Part shown: positions 37,317 to 44,429 of the stretch, in pieces
Position numbering within the stretch: position 1 is the first letter of the stretch
Layout: every line of letters begins with the position of its first letter
IMG/VR virus record: IMGVR_UViG_3300021963_000021
Location: 124,001 to 188,000 of that record
Reading direction: 5' to 3' (one strand)
Length of the DNA stretch: 64,000 nucleotides
Source: a virus
Program-made: the position numbers and the translations under genes
Notes under the pieces: generated by a model
Databases searched by the model: none
What the model saw: only the letters and a program-made list of their open reading frames with translations
Told to the model about the DNA's origin: nothing

Positions 37317-37810
37317 TTAGTCCACCAATCTTCGTATGGAAAATCAATCCATATATTACGTTCTGCTTTATTAATTTCTTCCCCGGTGAAATCCATTTTA
37401 ACTTTACAGCTCGATGCTAGGTTATCAAACATCACAGCAAATTTCACATTGTTATTCCACACTTCGTTCCAGCGTGTGTGATCGGGCAAACAATTCGCTT
37501 GCCAGTCGTCCATGATCCAATTAAGTGTAGCACCTGTATCGTTGATATCGTCGGCAATTAAGATATTCTTTTCTTCGAACGCATCTTCTGCCATCCAGAG
37601 ATTGCTTTCGCAATCGTCACCATCTCTTAACTGTACTTTAATTGTTTGGCAAGGAATATTAAAATAGTGGCTAATCATTACAGCTGGCAGCAGCCCGCCT
37701 CGGGTTATTCCAACCACATAGTCGGGTTTCCAATCAGATAAACTAATATCTCTACAGATCTTATTGATCAACGCTTGGTACTGTAACCAGCTTACGTTAT
37801 ATTTTTCCAC
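37313..37810 (-). CDS. Purine phosphoribosyltransferase-like protein
   Basis: 165 aa, type I PRTase size. PRPP-binding motif near residues 82-99 (NILIADDINDTGATLNWI) and an upstream GITRGGLLPAVMISHYF resembling xanthine-guanine phosphoribosyltransferases. It would transfer ribose-5-phosphate from PRPP to a base; guanine or xanthine salvage is the nearest resemblance. Inference: in a phage that makes deazaguanines it could also act on a modified base, but nothing in the sequence proves this. Confidence 0.8.
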   Translation of the reverse strand: MEKYNVSWLQYQALINKICRDISLSDWKPDYVVGITRGGLLPAVMISHYFNIPCQTIKVQLRDGDDCESNLWMAEDAFEEKNILIADDINDTGATLNWIMDDWQANCLPDHTRWNEVWNNNVKFAVMFDNLASSCKVKMDFTGEEINKAERNIWIDFPYEDWWTK

Positions 37811-38270
37811 TCTCTAATTTCCTTACGGCAATATATTCCTCATGTTGAATCCATTTGTTATTGACTAGGAAACCCCAATCACGTTTATGTGGACCGGGCA
37901 TAAACAATGTCCAGGCTGTTACACCTTCTTTTAATTCAATGCGATGATAGCTTGTTGGCTTACAAATACGAAAATGCCCAGGGCCTCTCCAGTGGCGTAT
38001 CTCGCCAATCTTTTGGCCAATACTATTAAACTGTGGAACCCATTCATAGTACCCGCCTTTCAAAATTAGTGTAGCATATGGCCAAGGATGATCATGTACA
38101 TCGTCGGGATCGCCTTTTAAAAACTTGTGTAGAAACACATTAAAAGGAAACCAAGAACGATCTTTTAGAAAAAGGTAATACCTTTCTAAGTAAGGCTCAT
38201 TACTTTGCCTATCCATAATAATACGCTTGCGGCCAATGCTATCAAGCCAATTTAGAAAACGGTAAAACAT
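37797..38270 (-). CDS. Cupin-fold protein
   Basis: 157 aa. A metal-binding cupin pattern is visible: DDVHDHPWPYATLILKGGYYEW (H-x-H with a following Gly) and later CKPTSYHRIEL (third His). It could be a metal-dependent dioxygenase, isomerase or binding protein. The first ~30 residues are basic and helical. The gene overlaps the phosphoribosyltransferase gene by 14 bases. Reaction unknown. Confidence 0.65.
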   Translation of the reverse strand: MFYRFLNWLDSIGRKRIIMDRQSNEPYLERYYLFLKDRSWFPFNVFLHKFLKGDPDDVHDHPWPYATLILKGGYYEWVPQFNSIGQKIGEIRHWRGPGHFRICKPTSYHRIELKEGVTAWTLFMPGPHKRDWGFLVNNKWIQHEEYIAVRKLESGKI

Positions 38271-38277
38271 TATATCC

Positions 38278-38511
38278 TCATTTTTTAGGTTTTGTTGCTT
38301 CTGGTGGTGTGTCAGCGGTTAATGGTCTTCCTTGATCATCATAATGAATATATGTGTCAATGTATCGTACCATACGAACCGGAACCCAATATGCCCTTAG
38401 TAATTTGTTAATACCAATAGCTGTAACGACAATTAATAGGACAGTTAGACAGCCAACAAATGTACCGCCAAACATTGACAGACCTGTAAGTATTGCTGAG
38501 CATTCATTCAT
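38278..38511 (-). CDS. Small membrane protein
   Basis: 77 aa. One or two membrane segments at residues ~5-35 (a hydrophobic stretch with LSMFGGTFVGCLTVLLIVV), then a soluble, Pro/Lys-rich tail. No lysis or transport motif. Separated from its neighbours by 7 and 13 bases. Function unknown. Confidence 0.6.
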   Translation of the reverse strand: MNECSAILTGLSMFGGTFVGCLTVLLIVVTAIGINKLLRAYWVPVRMVRYIDTYIHYDDQGRPLTADTPPEATKPKK

Positions 38512-38524
38512 ATATTTCCTTTAG

Positions 38525-39349
38525 TTAGCGTGGAGCAAATTCTTGTTGAAGTTTAATATTATCCATGAACTCTTTTTTAGTTCCTGGATCATCTTTAAAC
38601 GCACCTTTTAATACTGTAGTCTGCGTTAAAGAACTGTGTGCCATAATACCGCGATTCTCACAGCAACCATGTGTTGCCTGTACATAGACTGCTACATTTT
38701 CTGAGTCAGTGGCTTTGCTAATCTCGCGGGCAATGTCGTTACAAAGTTCCTCCTGGAGAGTACCACGTCTTGCACACCACTGTGCGATGCGTGTGTACTT
38801 TGAGAGTCCAATGAGTTTTTGTGCGGCAATAATACCAATATAAGCAACGCCAGTAACGGGTTGATGATGATGGCTACACATACTGCGAAGCTCACTGCGA
38901 ACCACAAGCATACCTTCGTAGCGGTCCTCCGAGTCATTTGGGAAAGCGGTTGCGTCTGGTGCTGGGTCATACCTACCTGCCATTATTTCATTAAAGTACA
39001 TCTTAGCAAGCCTGCGGGCTGTGCCTTGACTGTTAGGATCATTTTCACGGTCAATTAGTAGCGTATCTAACACACGTTCAAACGCTTCTGTTGCTTCGTC
39101 GATAAGTTTTGCTTTATCTTCTTCAGTGACATAGTCACTGATATTGTCACCGGCCCAGAAGCGTTTTTTATCACGCTTCAATTTCGCACGAATAGCATCA
39201 CCTAAATAGCCTTCTGAATATCCTTTGTCGGACATCATTTCACCTGCTTTAACGTACACTTGCTTTTCTAATGGTACGTATTTTTCTTCAACGAACTTTT
39301 TGTCTAACGGTTCGTTGAGAACAGGATCTGGTGTAAATTCTTTTGTCAA
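38525..39349 (-). CDS. folE: GTP cyclohydrolase I (FolE)
   Basis: 274 aa, with a ~50-residue N-terminal extension relative to E. coli FolE. Zinc and active-site residues are present: C158-S-H160-H161 (SMCSHHHQPVTG, matching CEHH) and H227-x-C229 (ATHGCCENRGI), plus LIGLSKYTRIAQW. Converts GTP to dihydroneopterin triphosphate, the first step to folate and to 7-deazaguanines; its company with QueD-like, QueE and DpdA-like genes points to the latter. The start is an unusual TTG with CGGAGAAC upstream; no in-frame ATG lies nearby upstream. Confidence 0.92.
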   Translation of the reverse strand: MTKEFTPDPVLNEPLDKKFVEEKYVPLEKQVYVKAGEMMSDKGYSEGYLGDAIRAKLKRDKKRFWAGDNISDYVTEEDKAKLIDEATEAFERVLDTLLIDRENDPNSQGTARRLAKMYFNEIMAGRYDPAPDATAFPNDSEDRYEGMLVVRSELRSMCSHHHQPVTGVAYIGIIAAQKLIGLSKYTRIAQWCARRGTLQEELCNDIAREISKATDSENVAVYVQATHGCCENRGIMAHSSLTQTTVLKGAFKDDPGTKKEFMDNIKLQQEFAPR

Positions 39350-39389
39350 TTTATTGTTCTCCGAGTTAATGTCGTGGATGACATATATG

Positions 39390-40454
39390 TTATTTTAAAT
39401 TCTTTAGAAGATTTTCGCAACTGAAGAAGTTGTTTTTTAATTCTTCTACCTGTTTATTTAGGCTAGGTAAGAATTTTTCATAATTTTCCATGTACTGGAT
39501 TATCTTATGACACACTTCTTTTCTATGAACTTCATAGGATTCGAATGATTCTGTCCATTCGCTAGGATATTTGAATGGATCAAATGCCATTTCACTGTAG
39601 CTGAGTCTATCAGGAACCATAGGAATAGCATCTACAACTGCCCCTTCGTACCAACTGATACCTAGGGTTTCTTGTAGATTAGCACTGAATACTAGTTTAG
39701 CTTCACCTAGCATATTATGATATTCGTTCTTGGTCAACGGATATTCTTGGCATACTTTAAATTCGTATTGTGGAAGATGCTTTTTTAAATCAAGAAATAT
39801 ATCTAGCTGCTTTTCTGGAGCAATACGATGTGGGAATAGAATTAAGTTTTTCTTTTCCATTCCTTTATACATCATAAGAGCATTAGTCATATACTCCATT
39901 GGCCAGCCTGTGCGTATAACCTTACCGTCAAAGTCTGCGCCTGAAATAACTTTAGTTCCAAATAGATTTTCAAAGAACATCTTAATATGGAAGTTTGTGG
40001 CAAAGTAGTTGTGGTCAAACGCTTCGTAAAAACTTTTCTCAGCGTGTCTAACCCAAGGCTTGTTGCCAACAAGACGTCCTAGGAAGTCTTGAGGATCATA
40101 ACTGCCAGCATGCCACAGGCCATGAGTGACTACAGGAATATCCAGCAATTCACTCATGTACTTTAAGTTTATGATACCAGGGTGCCAAGCATCAGTAAAA
40201 ATAAAATGATCCCCAGGCTTAATTGCTCCGGCGCAAAATAAACGACCAATCTGCTCAACCTGACTAGACTTGTATATATTAGTCCCGCCAAAATTAAGAA
40301 AGGCCCCAGGAGTAGTGGCACTAGGAATATCCGTAGGGCCAGAGATAACTTGAACATTGTGTCCTGCCTTTCGTAGAAGTTCAGGTACATGAGTCTTCCA
40401 TTGACCCGTGTACCTGGTTTCAACCGCTTCTAGATCAACGAGAAAAACGGTCAT
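39390..40454 (-). CDS. Glycosyltransferase (GT-B/GT4-like)
   Basis: 354 aa from the ATG at 40454, which fits a 20-base overlap with the upstream gene; an earlier in-frame start would give 368 aa. The C-terminal half has the GT4-type layout: NLILFPHRIAPEKQLDIFLDL, then the nucleotide-sugar-binding region SANLQETLGISWYEGAVVDAIPMVP. The N-terminal half (GQWKTHVPELLRKAGHNVQV, FTDAWHPGIINLKYM) is the acceptor domain. It lies between folE and the QueD-like gene, so glycosylation of a modified DNA base is possible (inference). Acceptor unknown. Confidence 0.75.
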   Translation of the reverse strand: MTVFLVDLEAVETRYTGQWKTHVPELLRKAGHNVQVISGPTDIPSATTPGAFLNFGGTNIYKSSQVEQIGRLFCAGAIKPGDHFIFTDAWHPGIINLKYMSELLDIPVVTHGLWHAGSYDPQDFLGRLVGNKPWVRHAEKSFYEAFDHNYFATNFHIKMFFENLFGTKVISGADFDGKVIRTGWPMEYMTNALMMYKGMEKKNLILFPHRIAPEKQLDIFLDLKKHLPQYEFKVCQEYPLTKNEYHNMLGEAKLVFSANLQETLGISWYEGAVVDAIPMVPDRLSYSEMAFDPFKYPSEWTESFESYEVHRKEVCHKIIQYMENYEKFLPSLNKQVEELKNNFFSCENLLKNLK

Positions 40455-40704
40455 TGTTATATCTCGGTTTATTACCTTGGTAAGGTTTGCGTTCACCGTT
40501 GTTTCGATCTACCCAAGGACGCTTTGGGCGTTTACTATACAGATAGTTCTGATAGTTTTTTGAATCCTTGCGGTACAAATCCGCAGGGTTGAAATCGCAG
40601 AGTTCAATTCTGCAGTAGTCCAAATACGCTTCAAGATCTTCAAAGATCTTGACAACGTCAGGACGGTTAGTGAAGTAGGAATAGTCCTTGTAGTTCTTAG
40701 ACAT
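40435..40704 (-). CDS. Conserved phage protein with basic Asn/Arg-rich tail
   Basis: 89 aa. An N-terminal helical part with Tyr/Asp (YSYFTNRPDVVKIFEDLEAY) is followed by a strongly basic tail rich in Arg, Asn, Lys and Pro, of the sort that binds nucleic acid. GAGG lies upstream of the ATG. Function unknown. Confidence 0.6.
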   Translation of the reverse strand: MSKNYKDYSYFTNRPDVVKIFEDLEAYLDYCRIELCDFNPADLYRKDSKNYQNYLYSKRPKRPWVDRNNGERKPYQGNKPRYNNDRFSR

Positions 40705-40713
40705 TTTAGCCTC

Positions 40714-41109
40714 TTAGTATTTGATAAACGAACCATTTTCTCCGTCTTCGGAGATCTCAATCCAAATCTCGCGATCTGGATACTTTAGCGAAATAATGTT
40801 GAACAAATCGTCCGACATCATTTCACAACTCTTGTAGTCAAGGCTTAGAATGGAACCTTGACCATTATACAGCGACTCGAGCCATCGTTTGAACTGGATG
40901 AACTCGATGTCCCTGTCATTATGGAGCACACTGATCCACACCCTGAAATGAAAGATGTGGCGATGAGGGTGACCCAAAAACGATACATCATATTCATCTC
41001 CTGTAGCTAAGTTGGGATCTGTAAGAGCCGCAGGATATTTATGAATACCTTCCTTTTGAAAGGTAACCCAGATCATTTTGTTAGGTCTAATATCTTGTTT
41101 AATGATCAT
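40714..41109 (-). CDS. QueD-like protein (6-pyruvoyl-tetrahydropterin synthase family)
   Basis: 131 aa, right for the family. Pattern matches: an N-terminal strand with H23 (FQKEGIHKYPAAL), H49-x-H51 followed by a strand (GHPHRHIFHFRVWISV, matching the HGH zinc motif), IEFIQFKRWLESLY (the D/E-F..LK helix), and a C-terminal strand with a Glu (IWIEISEDGENG). The cysteine that usually precedes the HGH motif is missing, so activity needs testing. QueD makes 6-carboxy-tetrahydropterin, the QueE substrate. Coupled to the next gene by an ATGA overlap. Confidence 0.65.
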   Translation of the reverse strand: MIIKQDIRPNKMIWVTFQKEGIHKYPAALTDPNLATGDEYDVSFLGHPHRHIFHFRVWISVLHNDRDIEFIQFKRWLESLYNGQGSILSLDYKSCEMMSDDLFNIISLKYPDREIWIEISEDGENGSFIKY

Positions 41110-41408
41110 GCCTTTAGTCCTTCCATAGTAATGATCTTACCGATCTCGTCACCTAGATCTTTATCGTCTGTGATAATATAAAGACCATTATTGCTGGTGT
41201 CACGCTTCATGTCGTATTTGCGTGTTTCGATGATAGTTCCGCCGTTTGCTCGGAATACCTTAAGGGTAAATCCGTTTGCGTCAATGGACCTTTCACCGGT
41301 AGAAAGCACTGCGGCTGTTCCCATTTTTATTCCTTCATCTTGGTATTTGTGGCTGTTATCCCACATATCGCGGGTCTTTTTATACAGCCATTTATCAAAC
41401 CATTTCAT
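41106..41408 (-). CDS. Conserved phage protein, unknown
   Basis: 100 aa, mixed charge, beta-rich centre (GFTLKVFRANGGTIIETRKYD and GLYIITDD). It is linked by ATGA overlaps to the QueD-like gene and to the 180-aa gene, so it belongs to the same unit. No motif recognised. Confidence 0.6.
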   Translation of the reverse strand: MKWFDKWLYKKTRDMWDNSHKYQDEGIKMGTAAVLSTGERSIDANGFTLKVFRANGGTIIETRKYDMKRDTSNNGLYIITDDKDLGDEIGKIITMEGLKA

Positions 41409-41947
41409 TTAATAATCTCATCGTTAGTGTAAGCACTCCACGGTGTGAACTTACTGCGGTCTTTTAAATCGTGTAGGCTATGACACCACACGCCGGGATT
41501 GGTTGCTTTAAAATCTTTGTCATCGATTTTAAGCATTGTATTGTAATTCCATAGTTTGATATATGGGATAGGTATACGGATTTGCGGAATAAACATCTCG
41601 TAGTCGTTTAAGCAGCCGTCATTGAACTCTTCTACTTGATTTAGTGGAATATCTAGACTACACCAATACCCTTGATCGAGAAAATGTGTAATCATATCTT
41701 CCCATGCCTTGTGCTCATCATATCCTGTAGGATTGAAACTATGATTAGCACCAAAGAAGATATGTTTAATATGTTTGCTAGTGTCGAGCAAACAATTCAT
41801 ATCACCAAGAATGTGGTCAATGACTTGTTCATTTTGAACACCAGTTACAAACAATGTACGCATACCAAACGTGGGAGTATTCTCGACTTCGTTACCGATG
41901 AAAAAATTCACATCTTCTAATGTGCCAGTGGAATAATCACGCTTCAT
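41405..41947 (-). CDS. Conserved phage protein in the deazaguanine region, unknown
   Basis: 180 aa. Repeated blocks of aromatic and acidic residues (TPTFGMRTLFVTGVQ, HIFFGANHSFNP, LKDRSKFTPWSAYTND), soluble, no membrane segments. It does not show the ATP-binding SGGxDS or zinc cysteines of QueC, so it is not a disguised QueC. Its position between the QueD-like and DpdA-like genes suggests a role in the same pathway, but this is only context. Confidence 0.65.
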   Translation of the reverse strand: MKRDYSTGTLEDVNFFIGNEVENTPTFGMRTLFVTGVQNEQVIDHILGDMNCLLDTSKHIKHIFFGANHSFNPTGYDEHKAWEDMITHFLDQGYWCSLDIPLNQVEEFNDGCLNDYEMFIPQIRIPIPYIKLWNYNTMLKIDDKDFKATNPGVWCHSLHDLKDRSKFTPWSAYTNDEIIK

Positions 41948-42114
41948 TGTTTAAACCAGTTTCTAATTGACTTCATTAAATTATAGTATCTTGCTTTGTA
42001 GTTGTCAACCAGGATATCATCAATCATTGGGCGACGATGTGGGCAGCGACCTTGTCTCCAGTCGCAACCTGCGTGAATTTCTTCACCGCAAGTTTCGCAT
42101 TTTCTAGCTACCAT
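41944..42114 (-). CDS. Small cysteine-rich (zinc-ribbon-like) protein
   Basis: 56 aa, below usual gene-finding length. Cysteines and histidine are spaced as in small zinc-binding proteins: C6-x2-C9-x7-C17-x6-C24-x-H26 (KCETCGEEIHAGC, GRCPHRR). The ATG overlaps the end of the upstream gene and its TGA overlaps the ATG of the 180-aa gene (ATGA), exactly as in the surrounding genes. It fills what would otherwise be a 160-base hole in a gapless run. Role unknown; nucleic-acid binding is possible. Confidence 0.7.
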   Translation of the reverse strand: MVARKCETCGEEIHAGCDWRQGRCPHRRPMIDDILVDNYKARYYNLMKSIRNWFKQ

Positions 42115-42338
42115 GTGTTTACGTCAGTGATATCAACGGTGGTGTCGATGTCCTTGTCGGCATCGTTGAATAGGTTGAACTTAACAACAACGGCAGGACC
42201 AATTCCGCTGGTGTGACTTTCTTCGAGAGTGAACCACTCTACTTCTTTGAAGTGAGCAGATATTTTAGCAAGTTTTTCAATTTGTCCTTTGTTAAGAGCA
42301 AACTGTGTTGGTACGTAGTCTTTATCTTTCTTCGTCAT
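42108..42338 (-). CDS. Small phage protein, unknown
   Basis: 76 aa. Helical N-terminus (FALNKGQIEKLAKISAHFKEV), then an acidic C-terminus ending DKDIDTTVDITDVNTW. Overlaps the upstream gene by 17 bases and the small cysteine-rich gene by 7. Not identified. Confidence 0.55.
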   Translation of the reverse strand: MTKKDKDYVPTQFALNKGQIEKLAKISAHFKEVEWFTLEESHTSGIGPAVVVKFNLFNDADKDIDTTVDITDVNTW

Positions 42339-42531
42339 AATCTATGCTTTCGTGATCATGTTCCCACTGTAGTCTAGTAAGTCTAGCAAGTTCGTCCTTA
42401 TAAAGCAACTTCTTTTTCTTTAATTCGGACAAATTCTCATCGGTAAATTTACCATTTCTTTCTAACGCAGAAATCTGTTCGTCAATTAATCTGTGTGTTT
42501 CGGTTAACGTTTTGATTCGAGATTCGTACAT
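42322..42531 (-). CDS. DUF465/YdcH-like small helical protein
   Basis: 69 aa. Matches the pattern of the DUF465 family: an N-terminal helix with H13-R-L-I-D-x-x-I (ETHRLIDEQISALE) and a second helix LKKKKLLYKDELARL. Two helices form a hairpin in that family, whose function is not known. Confidence 0.65.
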   Translation of the reverse strand: MYESRIKTLTETHRLIDEQISALERNGKFTDENLSELKKKKLLYKDELARLTRLQWEHDHESIDYDEER

Positions 42532-42546
42532 TTTGGCCTCCGATAA

Positions 42547-44079
42547 TCAATTGGCTGTTTGCTCTAGAAATTCGTGTTCTAATTCTTCGAGCATATCTTC
42601 GTCTAACACAGGCATTGCTGACACTTGTGACACAGACTTGTCTAATACTACTTCATCTGATTCAAAGTGTTTGTTAAACGTGTTGTTGGCGTTTCCACCA
42701 CGTAGACGCATACCCATCATTTTGTTCAGCATAGGTCTAGCATCTTCAATCATCTGCATTGGAGTTTCGCTGGTAAACAATTCTTCAACGAAGTTATTGA
42801 AGTACAGGATGTTACGAGGTACCCATTCAGAGTATTCATCGCTCTTATCCATGTCTTTGAGATTCTTCCATTGACGCCAGTTAGGACTTACTTTGGCAGT
42901 TTCAATATCCATTAAATTGTTAGCACGTTGTACAGCAACGATGTGACAATATGTATTATGTGCCATCATTAGCGCATAACCAAAGCTGTCCCAAGAAGTT
43001 TTTCCTTCTTTGCCGATTTTGTTTAACATTCCCGGCTTGTACCAGCAGATGTCTCCGATGTTAAGGCGCCTGCCAATTTCTGATTCAAACGGGAAGGGGA
43101 TGTTAAAAGCCTGGCTAATTGCTTTGTTGTCTGGGGCCTTGTCCATGATGACTGACCAGCGTTTGTTGGTGTGCTGGGCATTTGTGTAGACAAGCCCGTG
43201 GGCTGTAGCAATGAAGGGTGATGCGCAATCAAAAGATATGGTAAAGTTTTCATTCACGTGCTTCCTTACTTGGCGTTGGATTAAAGTTAAGTAACAAGAC
43301 CAATCTAACTGTGCTGTACCCAAGAAGTGCATCCAGTTACGATCGTCTAACAGTTTCTCATCACGCAGGATAATGAGACGTTTTAGTGCGACTTCCATAT
43401 CACACATATTCTTACCGCCCATTGCCCACCCTTCTGTAGGCAAGTGTTTAACTGCTTCGTACCAAGCCTGTGCTGTTTCCCAGTCACTGCCTTGTAGAAC
43501 GTTAAGGAATTTAGTTTGACCTAAGCGATTACGTATAAAGTAATCATTGTTGTGAAGTGTTTTATCTAAACAGTCTTGAAAACTCTTTAATCCTGTCTTT
43601 GGACTATGGATATGATCGCTAGCCCATGTCGGGACGTCTAATAACATTGACCAATCAGCAGTTAATTCTAGCCAGTTAAGGATGCTGTCACGAGTTTTAT
43701 TGGCAGCAGCACCTTCAAAGTTCATCCAATCAAACTTAAGAACACCTTTACCGATCTGATAGCCGCCGGAGTCGCCTACAATAAGTGTGTTGTTACGATC
43801 TCTACTTTGAATCATAGCATCTTGAATCATTGTCTTTTCAAGATCTAATTGTGCGTGGCCTGCTGAGTAAAGACCATATTTGTAAGTAAAGTATCCTTGC
43901 TCAGGATTAAGGAAGTTCATTCCTTCAATGCCGCGATCAAACCCTTGCGGAATACGATCGTTAGGAACAAACTCGCTGAATCTTTGTTTGCTTACATATG
44001 TTGAATAAAAACAACTAATCGCAGGCAAATAGACTGCGTAGTCTTTCTGTAGGGGTGTTAAATTAACTGGTGGTCTCAT
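42547..44079 (-). CDS. dpdA: DpdA-like tRNA/DNA-guanine transglycosylase
   Basis: 510 aa, TIM-barrel TGT family. Motifs in order: D103 in VGDSGGYQIG (base-pocket Asp), WSMLLDVP, FLNVLQGSD (residues 191-199), WAMGGK (~218-223), MHFLGTAQL, and the nucleophile D284 in FTISFDCASPF; H374 in MMAHNTYCH matches the TGT zinc His. The usual C-x-C-x2-C before it is missing (only C345). It is longer than tRNA-TGTs and fits the phage DpdA group that exchanges guanine for a deazaguanine in DNA. It overlaps the gene next to the sliding clamp. The DNA role is inference from family and context. Confidence 0.8.
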   Translation of the reverse strand: MRPPVNLTPLQKDYAVYLPAISCFYSTYVSKQRFSEFVPNDRIPQGFDRGIEGMNFLNPEQGYFTYKYGLYSAGHAQLDLEKTMIQDAMIQSRDRNNTLIVGDSGGYQIGKGVLKFDWMNFEGAAANKTRDSILNWLELTADWSMLLDVPTWASDHIHSPKTGLKSFQDCLDKTLHNNDYFIRNRLGQTKFLNVLQGSDWETAQAWYEAVKHLPTEGWAMGGKNMCDMEVALKRLIILRDEKLLDDRNWMHFLGTAQLDWSCYLTLIQRQVRKHVNENFTISFDCASPFIATAHGLVYTNAQHTNKRWSVIMDKAPDNKAISQAFNIPFPFESEIGRRLNIGDICWYKPGMLNKIGKEGKTSWDSFGYALMMAHNTYCHIVAVQRANNLMDIETAKVSPNWRQWKNLKDMDKSDEYSEWVPRNILYFNNFVEELFTSETPMQMIEDARPMLNKMMGMRLRGGNANNTFNKHFESDEVVLDKSVSQVSAMPVLDEDMLEELEHEFLEQTAN

Positions 44080-44428
44080 AATCTCTCGCTAGTTTTGCTG
44101 TAATGTTTAAATGTTGTCTTGCCTGTTCTAGGTTGTCTAATGCTATTTTAACAGCCTTATTCTCATTTGCCAAGCTCTGCCACATCTTTTCTTCGTCACG
44201 TTTCTTACGTGCCCATTGTACTATATCTAGTACATCTTGATCTAGGCCTACAGTGGCATAGCTGGTACTCATACTAATCCAACTACTACCATCGAACACC
44301 TGAATGTCACTGCCCCAAACACGCATCATGCCTGTTACGGGGTTATTGGTATTTTGATTAACATAAGGTACGCTAGTGTTACCACCAGATACTGTTACGC
44401 CGCTAACGCCTTGTAGACCTTTGATCAT
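44063..44428 (-). CDS. Conserved phage protein with fibre-like hairpin motif
   Basis: 121 aa. The N-terminal half has PVTGMMRVWGSDIQVFDGSSW, close to the GQLWYD...VFDG-x-W hairpin in the fibre heads of this phage. The C-terminal half is a long charged helix. It lies between dpdA (17-base overlap) and the clamp gene (1-base gap). It may be a small structural protein; its place in a replication operon is unexplained. Confidence 0.6.
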   Translation of the reverse strand: MIKGLQGVSGVTVSGGNTSVPYVNQNTNNPVTGMMRVWGSDIQVFDGSSWISMSTSYATVGLDQDVLDIVQWARKKRDEEKMWQSLANENKAVKIALDNLEQARQHLNITAKLARDYETTS

Positions 44429-44429
44429 A

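Noticed and set aside
40597-40613. tRNA T-arm-like hairpin (GCAGA, loop GTTCAAT, TCTGC)
   Set aside because: It lies inside the 89-aa coding gene, the invariant loop bases are shifted by one, and no acceptor, D or anticodon arms surround it.
41405-41947. 180-aa gene as a hidden QueC
   Set aside because: No SGGxDS ATP motif and no zinc cysteines; only its location would support that call.
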